NCBI GenBank assembly: GCA_001898625.1
Contig: MKUP01000033.1
Coordinates: forward strand, 506,684-570,683
DNA: 64,000 nucleotides
Direction: 5' to 3'
From: Burkholderiales bacterium 67-32
GTDB taxonomy: Bacteria > Pseudomonadota > Gammaproteobacteria > Burkholderiales > Burkholderiaceae_B
Below the pieces are notes generated by a model, which saw only the letters and a list, made by a program, of their open reading frames with translations, did not search any database and was not told the DNA's origin. The stretch's first letter is position 1. Each line of letters begins with the position of its first letter. Positions 16,502 through 25,043 of the stretch are shown here, one piece after another. A program made the position numbers and the translations under genes.

Positions 16502-17779
16502 ATGCTTCAAACGTACGCGGAACGCTTGCTTGCCAACACTCTGAAAGACCTGGTCCGGCGCGGCACGCTGGACGTCACCCTGCCCGGCGGCCGCCGGCTC
16601 GCCTTCGGCGACGGCACCCCGCCGCGCGCCGCCATCCGCTTCACCGACACCCGCGCCGTGCTGGCGCTGCTGATGGACCCCGACCTGCGCATGGGCGAAC
16701 TGTTCATGAACGAAAGGCTGGTGGTCGACGAAGGCAGCATCTACGACGTGCTGGAACTGCTGCTGCGCGATGCCGACGCGGTGCAGCCCGGCGCCGCGGT
16801 ACGGATGCTGGACGCGGTGCGCATGTCGATCCGGCGCTTCCTGCAGAACAACCGGCCCGGCCGCGCGCGCGCCAACGTCGCCCACCACTACGATCTGGAC
16901 GACCGCCTGTACGCCCTGTTCCTGGACGACCAGCGGCAATATTCCTGTGCCTATTTCGAGCACCCCGGACAGGACCTGGAATCGGCCCAGCGGGCCAAGC
17001 AACGCCACATCGCCGCCAAGCTGCTGGTCGAACCCGGCCACCGCGTACTCGACATCGGCTGCGGCTGGGGCGGCCTGACGCGCTACCTGGTCGAGATCGC
17101 CGGCGCCGGCCACGCCACGGGCATCACGCTGTCCGAAGAACAACTGAAAGGCGCGCGCGAGCTGGCCGCCCGCACCGCCCGCCCCTTGGCCTACGATTAC
17201 CGCCTGGAGGACTACCGCGCGACCCCCGGCCGCTTCGACCGGATCGTGTCGGTGGGCATGTTCGAACACGTGGGCACGGGCTACCACGACGCCTTCTTCC
17301 GCAAGTGCCACGAACTGCTGGCCGACGACGGTGTGATGCTGCTGCATTTCATCGGCAACTCCGACGTCCCGGACTTCAACAATCCGTGGATAGAGAAATA
17401 CATCTTCCCCGGTGGCCACATCCCGTCGCTGTCGGAATTCACGCCCGCCATCGAACGCTCGGGGCTGGTCGTCACCGACATCGAGGTGCTGCGCCTGCAC
17501 TACGCCAGCACGCTGCGCCTATGGCGCGACCGCTTCCTGGCGCGGCGGGCCGAGGCCGTGGCGCTGTACGACGAACGCTTCGCCCGCATGTGGGAGTACT
17601 ACCTGTCAATGTCGGAAACGGCGTTCCGCTACCAGGACATCGCCATCTTCCAGGTGCAACTGGCGCGGCGCCAGGAAAGCGTGCCGCTGACGCGGGACTA
17701 CGTGGGCGAGCGCGAGGCCCGGCTGCGGGAGGCGGAGGCGCGTCTCGGCAGCCCTCGGCTCATATCTTCAGGAACATGA
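16502..17779 (+). CDS. cfa: Cyclopropane-fatty-acyl-phospholipid synthase
   Basis: This 425-residue SAM-dependent enzyme adds a methylene to unsaturated phospholipid acyl chains. An N-terminal lipid-binding part (residues 1-125, FMNERLVVDEG) precedes the methyltransferase domain with HHYDLDDRLYALFLDD, the SAM loop VLDIGCGWGG (about 184-193), ITLSEEQ and GMFEHVG. The length and all core motifs fit the CFA/CMAS family. The gene is alone on its strand, and its end overlaps the convergent TauE/SafE gene by 20 bases. Confidence 0.92.
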   Translation: MLQTYAERLLANTLKDLVRRGTLDVTLPGGRRLAFGDGTPPRAAIRFTDTRAVLALLMDPDLRMGELFMNERLVVDEGSIYDVLELLLRDADAVQPGAAVRMLDAVRMSIRRFLQNNRPGRARANVAHHYDLDDRLYALFLDDQRQYSCAYFEHPGQDLESAQRAKQRHIAAKLLVEPGHRVLDIGCGWGGLTRYLVEIAGAGHATGITLSEEQLKGARELAARTARPLAYDYRLEDYRATPGRFDRIVSVGMFEHVGTGYHDAFFRKCHELLADDGVMLLHFIGNSDVPDFNNPWIEKYIFPGGHIPSLSEFTPAIERSGLVVTDIEVLRLHYASTLRLWRDRFLARRAEAVALYDERFARMWEYYLSMSETAFRYQDIAIFQVQLARRQESVPLTRDYVGEREARLREAEARLGSPRLISSGT

Positions 17780-18497
17780 AGACGCTCATCGAAACGCCCA
17801 CCAGCACCACGATGGCCCGCATCACGACAATCGGCACGCGGCGCGCCAGGCGCGCGCCGGCAAACCCTCCCACCGTCGCGCCCACGGCCATCACACCCGC
17901 CTCGCGCCACTCCACCAGCCCGCCCGCCACGTAGACTACGACGGCCACGACGGTCAGCACGCCCGACAGCAGGTTCTTGAGCCCGTTGATGGCGCTGAAG
18001 TCGCCGCGCTGGGACATGCCGAACAAGGCCAGCAGCATGATGCCCATGCCGCCATTGAAATAGCCGCCGTACAAGCTCACGGCGAACAGGCCGGCCGCCG
18101 CGGCGCCGGATGACAGCATCCGCCCGCGCGCCATCCGCAGCATGAGAGGCGCAAACAGGAACAGCGCGGTGGCGAACAGCAACAGCCAGGGCGCCACGTT
18201 CCGGAAAACAGCGCCCGACGTCCATAGCAGCAGCAGCGCCCCCGCGGTCCCGCCCGCCAGCGCAATGCCCGACAGGCCTGCGAGCGAGCCCGGTTCCGAC
18301 TGCGCGATGTCGCGCCGCAGCGCCCAGGCGCCGGTCAGATAGCCGGGCAGCAGCGCCAGCGTACCGGTGGCATTGGCCACCGCCGCGGGCATGCCCACGG
18401 CGACCAGGGCGGGCAGCGTGAGGAAGCTTCCTCCGCCCGCCGCGGCGTTGAGCATGCCCGCGCCGAAGGCGGCCGCCAACAGAAGTAGGTCCGACAT
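17760..18497 (-). CDS. TauE/SafE-family sulfite or organic-anion permease
   Basis: This 245-residue membrane protein has about eight helices and two repeats of the family pattern (GAGMLNAAAGGGSFLTLPALV near the N-terminus; SLYGGYFNGGMGIMLLALF near the middle). Members export sulfite, sulfoacetate or other anions, often made by neighbouring catabolic genes. It starts ten bases after the DadA-like gene on the same strand, so it is the last member of the LysR-Bug 3-hydrolase-peptidase-oxidase unit and may export a product of that pathway. Confidence 0.88.
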   Translation of the reverse strand: MSDLLLLAAAFGAGMLNAAAGGGSFLTLPALVAVGMPAAVANATGTLALLPGYLTGAWALRRDIAQSEPGSLAGLSGIALAGGTAGALLLLWTSGAVFRNVAPWLLLFATALFLFAPLMLRMARGRMLSSGAAAAGLFAVSLYGGYFNGGMGIMLLALFGMSQRGDFSAINGLKNLLSGVLTVVAVVVYVAGGLVEWREAGVMAVGATVGGFAGARLARRVPIVVMRAIVVLVGVSMSVFMFLKI

Positions 18498-18507
18498 GTA
18501 TCCCCCA

Positions 18508-19743
18508 TCACCTGAGCCGTTGGCTCCGCAGCGGCGCGACGGCGCGCAGGTCCACGCGCGGCTCGCGGCCGCTCGCCACGTCGGCGATGATACTTCCCGT
18601 CAGCGCGGCCAGCGTCACGCCCAGGTGGCCATGGCCATAGGCCAACAGGACGTGGGGCGCGGCCGGGGCCTGCCCCAGGATGGGACGGCTGTCGGGCACG
18701 GAGGGACGCGGTCCTACCCATTTCGATACCGGTTCGGCGTCCACGCCCTGGACGAAGCGCTCCAGTCCGCCGAACACCGGCGCCGCGCGCGCATGGTCGG
18801 CCGGCGCGTCGGCCGGTGCGAACTCCGCCACGCTGGCCATCCGGATGCCCGCCGCCATGGGCGTCAGCGCCACCTTGCGCTCCACCATCAGCACCGGCAT
18901 GCGCAGCGGGCTGCTGCCCGGCGCCAGCATGACGTGATAGCCGCGCTCGGCCACCAGCGGAATGTCCACTCCCAGTCCCCGCGCCAGCCCGTGCGACCAG
19001 GCGCCGGCGGCCAGCACCACGCGATCGGCGCGCAGGCGCCCGTCCTTCGTCAGCACACCGCCGGCGTCGATGCCGGTCGCCTGCGCGCGCAGAATGCGTC
19101 CGCCCCGCGCTTCGACGCGGGCGGCCAGGCGCCGCGCCAGCATCAGCGTATCGGTGACGTATCCCATCCCCGGTATCGACATCGCGCCGCCGATGCGATC
19201 GGTCAGCGCGGGCTCCATGGCCCGCGCCTCGTCCACGTCGAGCGGCGTGCACGCCACCCCCAGGCTGCGCCGCAGCTCGTAGGCCCCGTGCGCCGCGCGC
19301 AGCGCCGCCTGCGACCCGAACACATGCAGGGCGCCGGACCGGCGCACCAGGTCGTTGCCGCCGATGTCGTCCAGCACGGGTTGCCAGGCCTCCCAGGCCC
19401 GCGCCATCATCGCCGCCATGGCCTGGGTCCCGACACGCGCACACTCGGCGGTGCCCTGCGCGACGAAGCGGGCGAACCATGGCAGATGCCGGACGGCATA
19501 GCCGGGCCGCACGATCAGCGGGCCCTGGGGATCGCGCAGCATCCGGATCGTCTGCCCCAGGATGCCGGGTGTGGCCTGCGGGAAGATGGAGGCGACGGCG
19601 ATGTGGGCGGCGTTGCCGAAGCTCGCACCCTCGCCCACGCCGCCACGATCGATGACCGTCACGGTGTATCCGTCCCGCTGCAAGGCATGGGCGCAGGCCA
19701 GGCCCACCAGCCCCGCGCCCAGCACGACGACCGAACCGCTCAC
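18508..19743 (-). CDS. FAD-dependent D-amino-acid dehydrogenase-like oxidoreductase (DadA family)
   Basis: This 411-residue enzyme of the DAAO/DadA group has an N-terminal FAD motif VVLGAGLVGLACAHAL followed by VTVIDR, a mid segment ADRVVLAAGAWSHGLARGLG and the C-terminal motif SRPILGQAP...GHGHLGVTLAA. It should oxidise an amino acid or related amine and pass electrons to the respiratory chain. The start is taken as GTG 19743, preceded by AGGAGG with eight bases spacing. An ATG at 19824 is also in frame and overlaps the peptidase stop as ATGA, but the added 27 residues are encoded by a repeat-like element. It probably acts on an amino acid freed by the upstream peptidase. Confidence 0.82.
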   Translation of the reverse strand: MSGSVVVLGAGLVGLACAHALQRDGYTVTVIDRGGVGEGASFGNAAHIAVASIFPQATPGILGQTIRMLRDPQGPLIVRPGYAVRHLPWFARFVAQGTAECARVGTQAMAAMMARAWEAWQPVLDDIGGNDLVRRSGALHVFGSQAALRAAHGAYELRRSLGVACTPLDVDEARAMEPALTDRIGGAMSIPGMGYVTDTLMLARRLAARVEARGGRILRAQATGIDAGGVLTKDGRLRADRVVLAAGAWSHGLARGLGVDIPLVAERGYHVMLAPGSSPLRMPVLMVERKVALTPMAAGIRMASVAEFAPADAPADHARAAPVFGGLERFVQGVDAEPVSKWVGPRPSVPDSRPILGQAPAAPHVLLAYGHGHLGVTLAALTGSIIADVASGREPRVDLRAVAPLRSQRLR

Positions 19744-19823
19744 TGGACTACCCTCCTGTCGCTGCGCGACATCCTCCCCGAGGGAGGTCGCGCGCCCTTC
19801 GGGCAGCCGGGCGGGCGCGCTCA
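19744..19823 (-). repeat. Repeat-like spacer supplying the ribosome-binding site of the oxidase gene
   Basis: Read on the minus strand this spacer contains GCCCGAAGGGC, then CCTCCCTCGGGGAGG (an 11-12-base hairpin around TCG), GTCGCGCAGCGAC (another small inverted repeat) and AGGAGGGTAGTCCA just before the GTG start. I remember very similar elements between operon genes in Bordetella and Achromobacter, where they end in a ribosome-binding site and start codon. That recognition is from memory and needs a genome-wide repeat count. Confidence 0.5.
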
Positions 19824-21149
19824 TGCCCGAACCTCCGACCTGGCCTCGTTGCGCAGGCCGGCCAGGCTGTCCGCGCGCAGCGCATGCCACAGCACGCCCG
19901 CGGCCAACGCGGTGGCGGCGCGCAGATGGTTCTCGTCCACCAGCGCCCGCGTATCGGCGGGCGTCAGCAGCAGGCGCAGCGCGCTGTCGGGTTCGTCGAA
20001 GCCGGCGATCAGGCGCAGCGCGGGAATGCCGCAGGCGGCGAAATTCGCATGATCGCTGTTGGACATCAGCGGCAGGTGCACGCCCAGCGCGCCGCCGGCC
20101 AGCGACGCCCCCGACCGGGCGAACTCGCCCAGCCGCGCGAAGCCCGAGGTCAGCGCCGTCAGGCGCGGTGATCCCGCCAGCGAATCGAGATTGACGTTGA
20201 GCGCCATCGCCGCGCGCCGCGCCTCGGGCAGCGCCGCCAGCCATTCGCGCGAACCGTTCAGCGCCCATTCCTCGGCGCTGAACAGGCACACGGTCAGGCC
20301 CCGGCGCATGGCATGCATGCGGGGCGCGAACGCGCGCGCCAGCGCGATGGCCGCCGCCACGCCGGTCGCATTGTCCAGGGCGCTCTCGGCCAGGGGGTGT
20401 CCGTCGATATGGGCGGACAGCACGACGCGCTCGTCCGGCACCGCGTCCGGCCCGGCCGGCAGGTCGAGCACCAGCGTGTCGGTACGCGCCCGCGGCAGGT
20501 CTTCGCCAACGATGCGCAGGTGCACGCGCGCCCCGGGCTGGCGCAAGGCCAACCCGGCCTCGGCCGAGATCCCCATGGCCGGGATGCCCGGTCCGCCCGC
20601 GCGCCCCGACGACCCCGACACCGGTCCCACCCCGGCTTCGGGCTGGACCACCAGCAGCGCCGCGGCACCCGCCCGCTGCGCCGCGGCCAGCTTGACGCGC
20701 CGATGCACGGTCTGGGTCGAGAAGGGATACTCGTGCCGCACCATCACCGCGTGTCCGCGCACGCCGTCGCCCGCGGCGGCGATCAGCTCGGGCGTTCCCC
20801 GCCCGAGGTCCAGCACGGGCAGTTCGATGCCCGCCTCCGGCGTGAAAGCCGTCCCCAGCAGCGGAACGGCCTCCAGTTGCCGGCCGCCCGACAGGTGCGT
20901 CAGCACGGCCTGGTCGCATCGCCATCCGGCGTAAGGCGTGGACTCGCGCGCGACGGGTCCGAAGGCCGCCAGTTGGCGTTCGCACCAGTCCTGCGCGGCG
21001 CGTTCGCTGGCGGTCCCCGCCATGCGCCCGCCGTGCCGGCACAAGGCCTCGAAGTCGGTCCACAACTCCTCGTCCCGCCCAAGGCGCGCGGCGACTTCGC
21101 CGAAGGCCGCCTGCTCGGCGGCCCGCGCGCCGGTGTCGTCCCGCGTCAT
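19821..21149 (-). CDS. M28-family zinc aminopeptidase/carboxypeptidase-like hydrolase
   Basis: This 442-residue protein has a PA-type insert (about residues 130-220) and an M28 metallopeptidase core: SAHIDGHPLAESALDN supplies His and bridging Asp, FSAEEWALNGS the general base and metal Glu, NLDSLAG an Asp, and SNSDHANFA the last His. I see no signal peptide, so it is probably cytoplasmic. Its ATG overlaps the stop of the dienelactone-hydrolase gene (ATGA, 21146-21149). It would split a peptide- or amide-like substrate imported through Bug 3; the order in the pathway is inference. Confidence 0.82.
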   Translation of the reverse strand: MTRDDTGARAAEQAAFGEVAARLGRDEELWTDFEALCRHGGRMAGTASERAAQDWCERQLAAFGPVARESTPYAGWRCDQAVLTHLSGGRQLEAVPLLGTAFTPEAGIELPVLDLGRGTPELIAAAGDGVRGHAVMVRHEYPFSTQTVHRRVKLAAAQRAGAAALLVVQPEAGVGPVSGSSGRAGGPGIPAMGISAEAGLALRQPGARVHLRIVGEDLPRARTDTLVLDLPAGPDAVPDERVVLSAHIDGHPLAESALDNATGVAAAIALARAFAPRMHAMRRGLTVCLFSAEEWALNGSREWLAALPEARRAAMALNVNLDSLAGSPRLTALTSGFARLGEFARSGASLAGGALGVHLPLMSNSDHANFAACGIPALRLIAGFDEPDSALRLLLTPADTRALVDENHLRAATALAAGVLWHALRADSLAGLRNEARSEVRA

Positions 21150-21817
21150 GCCAGGTGCTCGTCGAGGAAGGCCAGCGTGCGCTGCTGCGCCAGGGCCGCC
21201 GATTCCGCGTGGTAAAGATCGCGCTGGTCGCAGTTGAAGCCATGTCCGGTGGCGTAGAAATGCACGGTCGCCTCGGGCGCAGCGCGGCCCGGCTCCATCA
21301 TCTTTTCCTTGGAGACCAGATGATCGCGCTCGCCCCAATGCAGCATCATGGGAATGCGCGGCGTCGGCTCGAGCACGGTGGGAATGGCGTTGCCGTAGTA
21401 CGAGACCGCGCATGCGAATCCCGTGCCGCGCGCCGCCGTCACCCAGGCCGCGGTGCCGCCCCAGCAGAAACCGACGATACCCGCCTTGCCAGCCTGGGCC
21501 GCGAACGCGCCGGCGGCCTCGATGTCCTTGACGGCGTCGTCCCAGTCGATCAGCTTCATCAGGGCCTGCCCCTTGCGGACGTCGTCGTCGCCGTACCCCA
21601 GGTCCAGTCCCGGCTCCACGCGATCGAAGACACTGGGCGCGATCGCCAGGTAGCCCCAGCCGGCATACCGGTCGGCCACGCTGCGCATGTGGCTGTTCAC
21701 GCCGAAGATCTCGGGCAGGATGACCACGCCCGCGCGGGGCGTTCCCGCCGGCCGGGCCACGTAGCCGTCGAATTCGAAACCGTCCGCCGCGGTCAGGCGT
21801 ATCCGTTCACTGCTCAT
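21146..21817 (-). CDS. Dienelactone hydrolase family protein
   Basis: This 223-residue alpha/beta hydrolase keeps the dienelactone hydrolase catalytic set: Cys118 in GFCWGG, Asp165 in ERDHL, His192 in GHGF, and Glu36 in LPEIFG, which activates the Cys. Length and spacing fit the family. AGGAGGATAGG precedes ATG 21817. It could open a lactone or hydrolyse an ester; no ring-cleaving dioxygenase is in this operon, so a classic muconate pathway is not evident. Confidence 0.88.
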   Translation of the reverse strand: MSSERIRLTAADGFEFDGYVARPAGTPRAGVVILPEIFGVNSHMRSVADRYAGWGYLAIAPSVFDRVEPGLDLGYGDDDVRKGQALMKLIDWDDAVKDIEAAGAFAAQAGKAGIVGFCWGGTAAWVTAARGTGFACAVSYYGNAIPTVLEPTPRIPMMLHWGERDHLVSKEKMMEPGRAAPEATVHFYATGHGFNCDQRDLYHAESAALAQQRTLAFLDEHLA

Positions 21818-21863
21818 CTTGCCTATCCTCCTTGTTCGCACGAACACCTGTCGGTGCCGTCAG

Positions 21864-22832
21864 TCAATCCACTTTGATACCGGCCTGGCTGGCCACGTCG
21901 CGCCAGGCGGAAAACTCCTTGCTCATCAGGCTCGCGAAAGCCGCCCCGTCGCGCGTCGAAGGCGAGATGCCCAGCGCCGCGAAGCGTTCCACGATGGCGG
22001 GATCGCGCATGGCCGCCGCCACCGCCTTCGCTATGCGGGCCGAGATGTCGGCGGGCAATCCCGCCGGCGCGATCACTCCCCACCAGTTCAGGACGTGCAC
22101 GCCCCGCACCCCCAGGCGGTCGAACGTGGGGATCTCGGGAAAGTCCTTCAGCGGCTCGGGCGACGCCACGGCCAGCGGACGCAGGCGGCCGCTCGTCACC
22201 AGCGGCATGCCGGAAGCGGTGCTGGTGAAGATGGCATCCACCTGCCCGGCGATCGTCTCGTTCATGGCGGGACCCGATCCCCTGTACGGCACGCTGACCA
22301 GCGTGGTCTTGGTGCGCAGTTGCAGCAGTTCGGCGGCCAGGTGGCCCAGCGAGCCCGGGCCGGCGTTGGCGATGTTCGCGGGACGATCGTGCGCCTGCTT
22401 GAGGAACGACGGCAGGTCGGCCGCGCCCGAGGCCGGCACGAACAGCACCAGCGGCGCGGACCCCACCTGGGCGATGGTGGAGAAATCCTTGCCTACGTCG
22501 TAGCCGGGCGACGTATGGCGCACCGCGGCGTTGAGCACCAGGGCCACGTCGGCCAGCATGATCGTGTAGCCGTCCGGCGCGGAGCGCGCCAGTTGCGTGG
22601 CGGCGATCGCGGTGTTCGCGCCCGCGCGGTTGATGACGACGACCGATACGCCCAGTTGCTTTTGCAACTGCGGGGCCAGCGCCCTGACGACGATGTCGGA
22701 GGCGCCGCCCGGCGCATACGGCACGACGAACTCGATGGGCCGGGACGGATAGGAATCGGCCACGGCGGGAACGGCGGCCAAGGCGCCTGCCGCGCCCGCG
22801 ATGCAAAGACGGAGAATGGAGAGAGCACGCAT
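21864..22832 (-). CDS. Bug/TctC-family periplasmic solute-binding protein (Bug 3)
   Basis: This 322-residue receptor has a signal peptide (LRLCIAGAAGALAAV, cleavage near AVAD), loop 1 VPYAPGGASD in the classical GGxxD form, PDGYTIMLAD and loop 2 ANAGPGSLGH. ATG 22832 is used rather than an upstream frame extension because the signal peptide starts there. The gene lies between its likely regulator (LysR, 78 bases upstream on the same strand) and the hydrolase genes, so its ligand is probably the substrate of this operon. Confidence 0.92.
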   Translation of the reverse strand: MRALSILRLCIAGAAGALAAVPAVADSYPSRPIEFVVPYAPGGASDIVVRALAPQLQKQLGVSVVVINRAGANTAIAATQLARSAPDGYTIMLADVALVLNAAVRHTSPGYDVGKDFSTIAQVGSAPLVLFVPASGAADLPSFLKQAHDRPANIANAGPGSLGHLAAELLQLRTKTTLVSVPYRGSGPAMNETIAGQVDAIFTSTASGMPLVTSGRLRPLAVASPEPLKDFPEIPTFDRLGVRGVHVLNWWGVIAPAGLPADISARIAKAVAAAMRDPAIVERFAALGISPSTRDGAAFASLMSKEFSAWRDVASQAGIKVD

Positions 22833-22910
22833 GTCACGGACGCCTGGAAGAATGAGAGGCGCCACATTAAGTTCCGCTCCATGGAGGGTCAAACGAAAAC
22901 TTCGGAACCC

Positions 22911-23852
22911 TCATTCCACCATGGAATACCCCGAATCCAGGTGCTTCTGTATGCGCATCTGCGTCGCTTCGGCCTCGGGCAGCATCCAGTCCAGGAACCG
23001 GTCGCGGGCCGCGCCATGACCGGCGCCGGTGGGCAGCACGGCGTGATAGGCATACCGCGTCCGCACGCATTCGCCCAGCGGGCGCACCAGACGGCCACTT
23101 TCGAGCTGGTCCAGCACCAGGAACAGCGGGCATATCGCCACGCCCAGCCCGGCCACCACCGCCGGGATCAAGACCGAGAATCCTTCGAACAGGAGGCCGC
23201 TGCCGGCGCGCGGCGTCCAGGCGGGCGCCGCGCCCGCGCTCCATTCCCTCCAGTCATAGCCCCGCTGCGCGCGGTGCAGCACGGGCAGCGCCTGGATCTG
23301 CCGCAGCGTGGCGCGCGTGTCCCCCAGCAGATCGGGACTGGCCACTAGCGCCATTTCGCGCCCCAGCAGGCGGATCGCCCGGGCGTCGGGCCATCGTCCG
23401 GCGCCGACCCGCACCTCCAGGTCGAAGCGCTCGGTCACCGGCGAGAAATCCGGCAGGCGCGGCCGGACCGCCAGGCGCGTGCCGGGCGCCCGTTCGCGGA
23501 AACCCGGCAGGCGGGGAATCAGCCAGTACGAGGCGAAGGCCGGCGACGCGGAAATCTCCACCGCGGCGGCGGGCGTTTTCTCGCCGGCCACTTCCTGCGC
23601 GATCGCCATGCCGTCCTGCAGCATGGCCAGCGCGTCGCTGGCGTGCGCCAGGTAGGCATAGCCGGCGGGGGTCAGCGCCAGCAGCTTGCCCGAACGCACG
23701 AACAGCCGGCATCCCAGTTGTTCCTCCAGCGCCTGCACCTGCTTGCTGACGGCGCTCTGAGTCAGGCACAGCGTATCGGCCGCGCGGGTGAAACTGTTGC
23801 AGCGGGCGACCTCGATGAAGGCGCGCAGCACCGGTACGGAAGGAATGTTCAT
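22911..23852 (-). CDS. LysR-family transcriptional regulator (GcvA-like)
   Basis: This 313-residue regulator has an N-terminal winged helix (VLRAFIEVARCNSFTRAADTL, LTQSAVSKQVQALEEQLG) and a periplasmic-binding-like effector domain from about residue 95. The sequence style resembles the GcvA/AmpR subgroup. It heads the minus-strand Bug 3/hydrolase/peptidase/oxidase unit and is divergent from the D-glutamate-cyclase-like gene. An ATAA-N7-TTAT box lies 25 bases upstream of its start, so it may control both sides. Confidence 0.9.
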   Translation of the reverse strand: MNIPSVPVLRAFIEVARCNSFTRAADTLCLTQSAVSKQVQALEEQLGCRLFVRSGKLLALTPAGYAYLAHASDALAMLQDGMAIAQEVAGEKTPAAAVEISASPAFASYWLIPRLPGFRERAPGTRLAVRPRLPDFSPVTERFDLEVRVGAGRWPDARAIRLLGREMALVASPDLLGDTRATLRQIQALPVLHRAQRGYDWREWSAGAAPAWTPRAGSGLLFEGFSVLIPAVVAGLGVAICPLFLVLDQLESGRLVRPLGECVRTRYAYHAVLPTGAGHGAARDRFLDWMLPEAEATQMRIQKHLDSGYSMVE

Positions 23853-23876
23853 GATGAAGGACGTTGGCGGCGCTGC

Positions 23877-23891
23877 ATAATATTTGCTTAT
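23877..23891. promoter_or_regulatory. LysR-type operator in a divergent gap
   Basis: ATAA-TATTTGC-TTAT is an inverted repeat with the T-N11-A geometry of LysR-family boxes, placed between the LysR gene (minus) and the D-glutamate-cyclase-like gene (plus). It is a fair candidate site for the adjacent LysR protein. The other LysR of the neighbourhood (26859-27800) could also bind here. Confidence 0.5.
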
Positions 23892-23979
23892 CGATAGCGC
23901 CGAGAATTCGATTATGCCGTCCGACGCGCTACGACCCAGAATGGCTCCAGTCTAATCCAGAGCCATCCGGGAGCCTCCG

Positions 23980-25017
23980 ATGCCGGACATCATCGGCGAG
24001 TACGTCGACCGTCTCGTCACAGTCGAAATGCGCAACCGCGCAATGAACCACCACATCATCGGCCCGATCTACGACCAGGCGCGCGCCGAAGGCGGCGGCC
24101 GGCCGATCAGCGCGCGCGCCGCGCAGGCCCTGTTCGATGGGGTCCGCCCCGGCGACCGCGTCCTGATCGTGACCGGCGCCGGCTACGCGCCCGAGGCGCC
24201 CAACGGCGAGAGCGACGGCCCGCCCGGCGCGGCGGCCCTGGCCCATGCCCTGTTCTGGGGCTTGCAGGCGGTGCCGGTGTTCGTGACCGAACCCTGCCAT
24301 GCCCCGCCGGTCGTGGCCAGCAGCCAGGCCGCGGGCATCATGGTGCGCGACTATGCGCTGTGCCGCGACCGCCGGATGGGCGCGGCGCTGGCGACCTCGC
24401 CCGAACGGCAGGACGACGTACAGGCCTGGGCCGCCGGCCTGCTGGACGACTACCAACCCCGGGCCATCGTGTCGATCGAACGCCTGGGGCCCAACGAGCA
24501 TGGGCTGATCCACTATTCCACGGGGGTGCGGCCCCAGTCGTGCGTCGACCTCGCGCCGCTCTTCACGCAGGCCGCGGAACGCGGGATCCTGTCCATCGGC
24601 ATCGGCGACAACGGCAACGAGATCGGCTTCGGCCGCATCTTCGACTTCATGCAATCCTTCCACCCCTACGGCCGGCGCTGCCAGTACGAAGGCGGGGTGG
24701 GCGTGCCGACCACGGTCGCGACCGACATCTTCCTGCCGGCATCGATTTCCAACTGGGGCGCCTACGGGTTGTGCGCCATGCTGGCCTTCCTGTGCCGCCG
24801 GCTCGACGTCCTGTACACACCGGCCATCGAGCGCGACGTGCTGCGCGCCTGCCTGGACGCGGGCGGCTGGGAAATGCGTTATTGCACCTCGCGCTTCATC
24901 GTCGACGGCACCGAAGGCGAAAGCTCGATGGCGATCATCCAGCTTCTGCGCGACATGGTGCGCGTCAACATCGCGCCGCCCGACCGTGGCCTGTCCCACG
25001 GCACGCTCGACCGCTAA
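23980..25017 (+). CDS. DUF4392 / D-glutamate cyclase-like protein
   Basis: This 345-residue cytoplasmic protein matches, by motif, the C-terminal catalytic domain of D-glutamate cyclase, which converts D-glutamate to 5-oxo-D-proline. The most telling segments are VLIVTGAGYAP, ERLGPNEHGLIHYSTG, GIGDNGNEIGFG and GGVGVPTTVATDIFLPASISNWGAYGL. GGGAG stands six bases before ATG 23980. It heads a plus-strand unit with Bug 4, a racemase/maleate-isomerase-like protein and a LysR regulator. The true substrate in bacteria may be a related amino dicarboxylate. Confidence 0.8.
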   Translation: MPDIIGEYVDRLVTVEMRNRAMNHHIIGPIYDQARAEGGGRPISARAAQALFDGVRPGDRVLIVTGAGYAPEAPNGESDGPPGAAALAHALFWGLQAVPVFVTEPCHAPPVVASSQAAGIMVRDYALCRDRRMGAALATSPERQDDVQAWAAGLLDDYQPRAIVSIERLGPNEHGLIHYSTGVRPQSCVDLAPLFTQAAERGILSIGIGDNGNEIGFGRIFDFMQSFHPYGRRCQYEGGVGVPTTVATDIFLPASISNWGAYGLCAMLAFLCRRLDVLYTPAIERDVLRACLDAGGWEMRYCTSRFIVDGTEGESSMAIIQLLRDMVRVNIAPPDRGLSHGTLDR

Positions 25018-25043
25018 ATTTACCTACCTCCGGAGAATCCGAC

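Noticed and set aside
18508-21243. A 911-residue continuous minus-strand frame that could suggest a fusion of oxidase and peptidase
   Set aside because: The upstream part is a shifted reading of the M28 peptidase gene, which is in another frame with clear metal motifs. Only the part from 19743 (or 19824) is the oxidase.
22870-22935. CTCCATGGAG and ATTCCA-CCA-TGGAAT palindromes near the LysR/Bug 3 junction
   Set aside because: One lies in a short spacer and the other inside the last codons of the LysR gene; they share no geometry with a LysR box and may be chance.
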